In this document: positions 58,782 through 64,000 of the stretch, in pieces
How positions within the stretch are numbered: position 1 is the stretch's first letter
Layout of the letters: each line of letters starts with the position of its first letter
Notes under the pieces: model-generated
The model's database searches: none
What the model was told of the DNA's origin: nothing
The model's input: the letters and a program-made list of their open reading frames with translations, nothing else
Program-made: the position numbers and the translations under genes
Source: Curtobacterium guangdongense
Lineage (GTDB): Bacteria > Actinomycetota > Actinomycetes > Actinomycetales > Microbacteriaceae
DNA length: 64,000 bases
Direction: 5' to 3'
Assembly: GCF_049341845.1 (NCBI RefSeq)
Contig: NZ_JBMPIT010000007.1
Span: 267,752 to 331,751, forward strand

Positions 58782-58961
58782 TCAGGCCGCCGGAGCGGGG
58801 CCGTCGGACGGCTCGGCGTCGTCCGCGACCGGGAGACCCTCGTCGACGAGTTCGTCTTCGTCCGGCTCGACGACGTCGGCCGCTGCGGCCTTTGCGTCGT
58901 CGATCGCCTGCTGCGACTCGCGCAGGAGTGATTCGTCCGCCTGGGGTGCCTGATCGCTCAT
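58782..58961 (-). CDS. Small acidic hypothetical protein (59 aa)
   Basis: A 59-residue, very acidic protein beginning MSDQAPQADESLLRES and containing a DEDELVDEGLP-type run; it ends PAPAA. Disorder is likely. It is convergent with the Asp23-like gene and shares a tandem arrangement with the sugar isomerase upstream on the same strand (10 bp between them), so it may be co-transcribed with it. Function unknown. Confidence 0.6.
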   Translation of the reverse strand: MSDQAPQADESLLRESQQAIDDAKAAAADVVEPDEDELVDEGLPVADDAEPSDGPAPAA

Positions 58962-58971
58962 GCCGACGACG

Positions 58972-59919
58972 TTACGCGGGCGTCCCTGAACCGGTCTCCC
59001 GACGCGGACGGTGCTGCGGCTCGTAGTCGACCGCCGAGGTCGGGGCGGGCGACGTCGGCATCGCGGGCGCCGCCGGAGCGCCGTACGCATCGGCGGCGTC
59101 CAGCACCGCTCGGGTGGCCGCCGCAGCCGTCCGCAGTGCGTCGGCGATGGGGAGCGCTCGGTGCGCAGGGGTCCTGACCTCGACACCCCACGGTTCGTCG
59201 TACCCGAGCTCCCGAGCGACACGGATGAACCCGGGGATGTCCCATGCGCCGGCGCCCGGGAGGTACCGGCCGTCCCGCGACTCGTCCGCCAGCGTCATGC
59301 CGCTCGGGGTGGAGAGCAGCCCGTCGCTGAGTTCCACTGCGGCCAGGGTCGACGGGGCGATGCCCTGCCGGATCGACGCGAGCGTGGAGCCACCGCGCAG
59401 CGCGTGCATCGCGTCGAGCAACAGGCCGCCGTTCTGGTGACCGGCGGCCGCGACGAAGCGGGATGCGCGCTCGACCGTCGGCAGGTTGGACCACGGTTCG
59501 GGTTCGAGCACGAGTTGCGCGCCGACGCTCTCGGCCTGGGTCGCGAGCACCACCCAGCCGTCGAGCATCGCGGCGGGGGAGACGCCGGGGAGTGTGACAT
59601 CGGCGCGTGCGATCACCTGCCACGCGCGGAGGGACGCTGCCGCCTCGAGGAGGACCCCGCGGTCGGCGTCCTCGCCGGTGGTGCGGCTCGGACACGTCCA
59701 CCAGTTGCCGAGCGTGCCGAGCTGGATCCACACGATGCCGGCGTCGTCGAGCATGCGTCGGAGCGAGCCGAAGCCGATGGTGGCGCGGACCTCGTGCAGG
59801 TCGTCCAGTGCGAGTGAGATGCCGGCGAACCCGGCGTCACCGACCGCACGGACCCGTTCGTCGATGGGCTCGTCGCCGTCCCACGTCCAGGACGTCGCGA
59901 GCAGGTCGTGTTCCAGCAC
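58972..59919 (-). CDS. Sugar phosphate isomerase/epimerase (TIM barrel)
   Basis: A 315-residue AP_endonuc_2-type TIM-barrel protein: LLATSWTWDGDEPIDERVRAV near the start, IVWIQLGTLGNW, LVLEPEPWSNLPTVERA with the conserved Glu near the middle, and GLLLDAMHAL with the metal-binding Asp/His. It would isomerise or epimerise a sugar or sugar-phosphate; the substrate is unknown. Start GTG 59919 is preferred, because a GGTAGGTG site precedes it and the domain starts at once; TTG 59988 would add 23 residues. Confidence 0.8.
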   Translation of the reverse strand: MLEHDLLATSWTWDGDEPIDERVRAVGDAGFAGISLALDDLHEVRATIGFGSLRRMLDDAGIVWIQLGTLGNWWTCPSRTTGEDADRGVLLEAAASLRAWQVIARADVTLPGVSPAAMLDGWVVLATQAESVGAQLVLEPEPWSNLPTVERASRFVAAAGHQNGGLLLDAMHALRGGSTLASIRQGIAPSTLAAVELSDGLLSTPSGMTLADESRDGRYLPGAGAWDIPGFIRVARELGYDEPWGVEVRTPAHRALPIADALRTAAAATRAVLDAADAYGAPAAPAMPTSPAPTSAVDYEPQHRPRRETGSGTPA

Positions 59920-60097
59920 GTCGGCACCTACCGTCTCCGGGCGCGCGGTGGCCGTCCTGACCGTGCTCGGTCCCGCTGTCCCTGTCAATGAGAACCACGA
60001 CGCCGGTTCCCGTACACGGCGTCACCGACACTGATACGCTCCGCGGCTCCGAGTGCTCCCAGGTCACCGTGACACGCAGGAAACGTGACCGTCGTCG

Positions 60098-60781
60098 TCA
60101 GACGATGCGGGTCGACACCGTCCCCACGCCGTCGATCGTCCCGTGGAGCACGGCGCCGCGGTCGATCGGACCGACGCCGTCCGGGGTGCCCGTCATCACG
60201 AGGTCGCCCGGCGCGAGTGCCACGAACCGGGAGAGCGTCGCGACGACCTCGGCGACGGACCAGATCTGGTCGGCGAGGTCGCCGCGCTGCCGGGGCGCCC
60301 CGTCGACGTCGAGTGCGATCGAGCCGCGGGTCGGGTCCACCGTCGCTGCCGGGACGAGCACGCCGATCGGGGCGGATGCGTCGAACCCCTTCGCGAGGTC
60401 CCACGGGCGCGCGAGTCGTTTCGCCGCTGCCTGGAGGTCGCGCCGGGTCAGGTCGAGCCCGACGGCGTAGCCCCAGACGTGGTCGAGCGCGGACTCGACG
60501 GGGATGTCCGTCCCGCCGACGCCGATGGCTGCCACGAGTTCGACCTCGTGCTCCAGCTGCCCGGTCATCGTCGGGTACGGCGTGTTCGCGCCGTCGACCA
60601 CGATCGCGTCGGCTGGCTTCGTGAAGAAGAACGGCGGCTCGCGGTCCGGATCGTGGCCCATCTCGCGGGCGTGCGCGGCGTAGTTCCGTCCGACGCAGAA
60701 GACCCGCCGCACCGGGAAGCGCTCGCCGGTGGACGTCGGGACGGTGGGGACGGACGGGGCCGGGATCACGAGGTCGGACAC
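60098..60781 (-). CDS. Fumarylacetoacetate hydrolase family protein
   Basis: A 227-residue FAH-fold enzyme. Visible motifs: FCVGRNYAAHAREMG near the N-terminus, the metal-ligand Glu pair in EHEVELVAAIG, and the late TGTPDGVGPI with GDLVMTG before it. Small members act as acylpyruvases or 2-hydroxyhepta-diene-dioate isomerases; the exact substrate is unknown. Start GTG 60781 gives the normal length. Upstream 109 bp separate it from the next gene on this strand, the sugar isomerase. Confidence 0.87.
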   Translation of the reverse strand: MSDLVIPAPSVPTVPTSTGERFPVRRVFCVGRNYAAHAREMGHDPDREPPFFFTKPADAIVVDGANTPYPTMTGQLEHEVELVAAIGVGGTDIPVESALDHVWGYAVGLDLTRRDLQAAAKRLARPWDLAKGFDASAPIGVLVPAATVDPTRGSIALDVDGAPRQRGDLADQIWSVAEVVATLSRFVALAPGDLVMTGTPDGVGPIDRGAVLHGTIDGVGTVSTRIV

Positions 60782-60809
60782 CCGTCCAGCGTGCCACGCC
60801 GCCCGGCCG

Positions 60810-61022
60810 TCAGTCGGCGAACGACGCCTCGTCCTTGAGCTTGCGTGCCCGAGCCCGCTCCTGTCGCTCCCGCCATTCGGCACGCAGTTCCGCGAGTTCG
60901 ACGTCGCGGCCCTTCGCGCGCATGAGCGGTCCGTAGTGCGGATCATCCAGGAGATCGGGAATGCAGATCTCCGCCATGTCCAGGCGACGCTTGAACTGTC
61001 GGTCAGTCAGTTTCGAGATCAT
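60810..61022 (-). CDS. Small basic/acidic hypothetical protein (70 aa)
   Basis: A 70-residue, highly charged protein that starts MISKLTDRQFKRRLDMAE and has a helical, Arg/Glu-rich second half (LAELRAEWRERQERARAR). Its ATG lies inside the end of the next upstream gene (20-bp overlap), so the two are translated as a pair. Neither matches a family I know. The layout, a small pair with overlapping ends, is like a toxin-antitoxin or phage-related unit, but no such motif is present. Confidence 0.55.
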   Translation of the reverse strand: MISKLTDRQFKRRLDMAEICIPDLLDDPHYGPLMRAKGRDVELAELRAEWRERQERARARKLKDEASFAD

Positions 61023-61257
61023 CGAAGTCCTCCAGGACCGTGTCGGGGATGTGCGCGCGGACTGCGTCGAACATCCACTTGTCGTCAGGAGCCGTCCAGC
61101 CGCGTGTCGACAGTGCGGTCGCCATGATTGCGGCCGCCGTCTGGTCGTGGTCGTCGGCGGACACCGCCCGGTCGACGACCCACGACCAACGCTTCCACCA
61201 CTGGTCGCGGTGTGCCAAGAAGTCCGTATTTCGCCGGAGTGCCCGCCCTTCGCGCAC
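61003..61257 (-). CDS. Small hypothetical protein (84 aa)
   Basis: An 84-residue protein beginning at GTG 61257 with a basic N-terminus, a Trp-rich stretch (DQWWKRWSWVV), an Ala-rich middle and an acidic end. It lacks a signal peptide and known motif. It precedes and overlaps the 70-residue gene on the same strand, so they form a two-gene unit of unknown function, with third-position GC suggesting real coding sequence. Confidence 0.55.
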   Translation of the reverse strand: MREGRALRRNTDFLAHRDQWWKRWSWVVDRAVSADDHDQTAAAIMATALSTRGWTAPDDKWMFDAVRAHIPDTVLEDFDDLETD

Positions 61258-61326
61258 CGTCAGACGACCTGACGGCCAACCTGTGGACGGTGATGCGTGC
61301 CTCCCGGCCTGTGCAGGAGGGACCCG

Positions 61327-63726
61327 TCAGTCGTCGTCCTGCGGCCACCCCGAGAAGTGCCAGTCGGCGACGGACGAGTGGTCCTCGCCGTTCGTGTAGG
61401 CGTAGGCGCGAGCCGCGTCCCGAGCCTCGGTCAGCCGCGCGAGCAGCGGCCCGAACCGGTCGGACCCGTCCGCCACCCGCGTCAGCGCGTCGTGTGCGAG
61501 CGCGAACCGGTCCATCTGGTTCCGGATCAGCATGTCGAACGGGGACGTCGTGGTGCCCTGCTCCAGGAAGCCGTGCACGTGCAAGTCGTCGTGCCCGTGT
61601 CGGCGGTAGGTGAGCTGGTGCACGAGCGCCGGGTACCCGTGGAACGCGAACACCGCGGGCGTGCCGGGGAGGAGGAGCTCGTCGTAGCGTTCGTCCGACA
61701 GAGCGTGCGTGTGCTTCCGCGGATCCCCGAGCGACAGCAGGTCGACGACGTTCACGACCCGCACCCCGACGTCGGGGGCGTGCTGGCGGATGAGGTCGGC
61801 TGCGGCGACGGTCTCCACGGTCGGGACGTCACCGGCCGAGACGAGCACGACGTCCGCGTGCCCGATCGTGTCCTCGGTCCCGGCCCAGTCCCAGACGCCC
61901 GACCCGGCGGCGGCGTGCGCGACGGCGTCGTCGATCGACAGGAACACCGGCTCCTGGTGCTTGCCCGCGACGATGACCTCGATGCGGTCGGTCGTCTCCA
62001 TCGCGTGCGAGGCGACGGCGAGCAGGGTGTTGGCGTCGGCGGGGAGCTTGATCCGGACCAGGTCCTGCTGCTTCGACGCGACGACGTCGAGGAACCCGGG
62101 GTCCTGGTGCGAGAACCCGTTGTGGTCCTGGCGCCAGACGTGCGACGACAGCAGGATCGTGAGGTTCGACACCGGCGCGCGCCAGTCGATCTCCGCCGAG
62201 GACTCCAGCCACTTCGTGTACTGCCCGGCCATCGAGTCGATGATGTGGGCGAACGCCTCGTACGTGTTCAGGATGCCGTGCCGCCCGGACAGGACGTAGC
62301 CCTCGAGCATCCCCTCGAGCAGGTGCTCGGACAGGATCTCGATGACCCGGCCGGTGGGGGCGAGGTGTTCGTCGTCCGGACCGTTGCCGGCACGCCAGAC
62401 ACGGTTCGTCACGTCGAAGACGGCATCGAGCTTGTTCGAGATCGTCTCGTCCGGCCCGAACAGGCGGAACGACGAGGGGTTCCGCGCCGTCAGGGCCGCG
62501 ACCCACGGACCGAGGGTGCCGGTGGAAGACGCCGAGGACCCGGCTGGCACCCCGAAGTCGGTCACGGACGGCCGGTCGAGTGCGGTCCGGATACGCCCGC
62601 CGTTCGCGTGCGGGGTGGCGCTCATCCGCAGGTCGCCGGACGGACGGATCGCCTCGAGCAGTCCGATGCCGTCGCCGTCTTCGGAGAGCAGCTCGTCGGG
62701 ACGGTAGGACTCCATCCACTCCTGGAGCTGCGCCCGGTGCCCGTCGTCGGTGCGGACGGCGGACAGCGGGACCTGGTGCGCGCGGAAGGTGCCCTCGACC
62801 TTCTGACCGTCGACCTCCTTCGGCCCGGTCCACCCCTTCGGCGTCCGGAGGATGATCATCGGCCAGCGCGGTCGGAGGTCCGCAGCACCGGCCATCTCGC
62901 CGGCCGCCGCGCGTGCGGCCTGCCCGCGCGCAGCGGCCTGGATGTCGTCGATCGTCGCGAGTGCCCGGCGCAGTGCCCCGTCGAACAGGGCGTGCACCGC
63001 GAACGGGTCGTCCTCGACGCGGGCGGAGTCCACGACGATCGGGTCGTACCCGAGCCCGCGGAAGTACGCCGTCAGGTCCTCGCCGGGGATGCGGGCGAGG
63101 ACCGTCGGGTTCGCGATCTTCCATCCGTTGAGGTTGAGGATCGGCAGCACGGCACCGTCGGCGACCGGGTCGATGAACGTGTGCGCCTGCCAGGACCCGG
63201 CGAGCGGACCGGTCTCCGCCTCGCCGTCGCCGACCACGCACGTGACGACGAGGTCCGGGTTGTCGAGGGCTGCTCCGTACGCGTGCGCCAGGGAGTAGCC
63301 GAGCTCGCCGCCCTCGTTGATCGACCCGGGGGTCTCCGGCGCGGCGTGCGACGGGATGCCGCCGGGGAACGAGAACTGCCGGAAGAACTGCTGCAGCGTC
63401 GTGCCCGGGTACAGCTCCTGCCAGGTGCCGTCGAGCCAGGCGTTCGCGTTCATCGCGGGTCCGCCGTGCCCGGGGCCGCACACGTAGAGCATCTGCCGGT
63501 CCAACGACGCGATGAGCGCGTTGCAGTGCGCGTAGACCAGGTTGAGCGCCGGCGAGGTGCCCCAGTGTCCGAGCAGGCGTGGCTTGACGTCCTTCGGCTC
63601 GATCGGACGGGACAGCAGCGGGTTGTCCATGAGGTAGATCTGCCCCACGGTCAGGTAGTTCGCGGCCCGCCACCACGCGTCGATCGCCCGGATGCGTTCC
63701 GTGCTCTGCAGCTGCTCTGTCGCCAT
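61327..63726 (-). CDS. Phosphoketolase
   Basis: A 799-residue thiamine-diphosphate enzyme (XFP family). The N-terminal domain has PLLSRPIEPKDVKPRLLGHWG, YVCGPGHGGPAMNANAWLDG (seen here as CGPGHGGPAMNANAWLDG), and the ThDP site GDGEAETGPLAG; the middle has TPKGWTGPKEVDG, and the C-terminal part HVWRQDHNGFSHQDPG. It splits xylulose 5-phosphate or fructose 6-phosphate into acetyl phosphate and an aldose phosphate. Full length and all motifs are present. ATG 63726 follows a GGAGGAAT ribosome site. It is divergent from the next gene. Confidence 0.93.
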   Translation of the reverse strand: MATEQLQSTERIRAIDAWWRAANYLTVGQIYLMDNPLLSRPIEPKDVKPRLLGHWGTSPALNLVYAHCNALIASLDRQMLYVCGPGHGGPAMNANAWLDGTWQELYPGTTLQQFFRQFSFPGGIPSHAAPETPGSINEGGELGYSLAHAYGAALDNPDLVVTCVVGDGEAETGPLAGSWQAHTFIDPVADGAVLPILNLNGWKIANPTVLARIPGEDLTAYFRGLGYDPIVVDSARVEDDPFAVHALFDGALRRALATIDDIQAAARGQAARAAAGEMAGAADLRPRWPMIILRTPKGWTGPKEVDGQKVEGTFRAHQVPLSAVRTDDGHRAQLQEWMESYRPDELLSEDGDGIGLLEAIRPSGDLRMSATPHANGGRIRTALDRPSVTDFGVPAGSSASSTGTLGPWVAALTARNPSSFRLFGPDETISNKLDAVFDVTNRVWRAGNGPDDEHLAPTGRVIEILSEHLLEGMLEGYVLSGRHGILNTYEAFAHIIDSMAGQYTKWLESSAEIDWRAPVSNLTILLSSHVWRQDHNGFSHQDPGFLDVVASKQQDLVRIKLPADANTLLAVASHAMETTDRIEVIVAGKHQEPVFLSIDDAVAHAAAGSGVWDWAGTEDTIGHADVVLVSAGDVPTVETVAAADLIRQHAPDVGVRVVNVVDLLSLGDPRKHTHALSDERYDELLLPGTPAVFAFHGYPALVHQLTYRRHGHDDLHVHGFLEQGTTTSPFDMLIRNQMDRFALAHDALTRVADGSDRFGPLLARLTEARDAARAYAYTNGEDHSSVADWHFSGWPQDDD

Positions 63727-63925
63727 TCCTCCACGGTACGGACCGCCCGTCGAAAGGGCTCCAGAAACTCGTCCAATCCGATCCCGGAGGGGTGCCGAAT
63801 CATCTGCACAGGGCAAATGCCCAGGGCGCTCTCCGGTCAAGTTCGGCCGGCGATCTGAATACACACAGCCGGCGTACGCACAGGAGCGTGCCGGAGGAGC
63901 CCACCACAGCAAAGGATCAACCCTC

Positions 63926-64000
63926 ATGCGCAAGTCCCTCAAGACCACCATCACCCTCGCCACGACGGGTGCCCTCGTCCTCGGCGGTGCCGCGTTCGGT
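63926..64000 (+). CDS. Exported protein, N-terminal part only
   Basis: Only 25 codons fit before the window ends. They begin MRKSLKTTITLATTGALVL and continue GGAAFG: a basic start and a hydrophobic stretch, as in a signal peptide. A ribosome-binding-like AAAGGA lies about 12 bp upstream. The protein is cut by the window edge and its identity cannot be told. Confidence 0.6.
   Translation, partial: MRKSLKTTITLATTGALVLGGAAFG

Noticed and set aside
61297..63858. 853-codon frame on the plus strand opposite phosphoketolase
   Set aside because: It is an antisense shadow of the phosphoketolase gene: the minus strand has intact catalytic motifs, while this frame is Arg/Val/Gly/Asp-rich with no recognisable domain.
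1..64000. tRNA, rRNA, CRISPR or transposase genes
   Set aside because: No cloverleaf-like segments, rRNA stretches, regularly spaced repeats or transposase motifs were seen; a tRNAscan or Infernal run would be needed to exclude small ncRNAs.

Overview
The window is very GC-rich and gene-dense, with strongly GC-biased third codon positions, many GTG/TTG starts and frequent 4-nt stop/start overlaps (ATGA, GTGA). Together with the gene families present (Ku plus three-domain LigD, ThrE-type exporter, actinobacterial holin-X/DUF3618 cluster, DUF6314, DUF805, XFP phosphoketolase), this points to an actinobacterium, most likely Microbacteriaceae and possibly Curtobacterium. The genus is an inference from gene content only. 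I see no rRNA, tRNA, CRISPR array, transposase or phage structural genes. The window is a chromosomal region with small accessory patches.

Layout. 1-4.8 kb: the end of a bacteriocin-export-like ABC transporter, an EEP-fold hydrolase, two orphan genes and a secreted protein. 4.9-9.2 kb: a compact operon of GntR regulator, ADP-ribosylglycohydrolase, NCS1 permease and PfkB kinase, probably for salvage of a nucleoside-like compound. 9.3-18.4 kb: stress SDR, TetR, ThrE exporter, a frameshifted gene, OsmC, DUF805, TauE with divergent AraC, an ArsR remnant and a lectin-M23 secreted protein. 18.5-26.2 kb: a minus-strand operon running from a lipoprotein binding protein through two permeases, a gamma-glutamyltranspeptidase-like enzyme and a double ATPase to a GntR regulator, with paired operator-like sites at its head; it looks like gamma-glutamyl peptide uptake and breakdown. 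26.4-28.5 kb: a less typical patch with a NYN-domain RNase-like gene and an orphan HsdR-N-like nuclease. 28.5-43.9 kb: single genes and small operons (TauE, AlkD, deacetylase, kinase-like, zinc alcohol dehydrogenase plus epimerase, redox enzyme with XRE-cupin regulator, holin-X/DUF3618 envelope-stress trio, MarR, HAD, VOC, GNAT, TetR plus drug exporter). 44.1-48.5 kb: LacI regulator divergent from nucleoside hydrolase, MFS transporter and ribokinase, a textbook ribonucleoside salvage unit with a 14-bp inverted-repeat operator. 48.6-56.8 kb: Ppx/GppA phosphatase, SDR pairs with a FadR-like regulator, and the Ku / SDR / LigD end-joining locus. 57-58.8 kb: ECF sigma factor with a probable anti-sigma/Asp23 fusion and a second Asp23-like protein. 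58.8-64 kb: sugar isomerase, FAH-type hydrolase, two overlapping small orphan genes, phosphoketolase, and the start of a secreted protein cut by the window end.

The most unusual feature is a dispersed 16-bp motif, CGGAC(A/G)GGAGGCTCGG and close variants. It occurs eight times here: in intergenic hairpins or remnants (near 9.2, 14.0, 31.8 and 43.9 kb) and inside four genes (double ABC ATPase, XRE regulator, Ku, LigD). In the genes it falls in N-terminal tails or interdomain linkers, and it encodes the same six residues (RTGGSG) in both Ku and LigD. It behaves like a palindromic mobile-type repeat family that serves as terminators between genes and is tolerated in flexible protein linkers.

Start sites were chosen by ribosome-binding sites, overlaps and family length; many could shift by a few codons. 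Functions come from motifs seen by eye, not from database searches.
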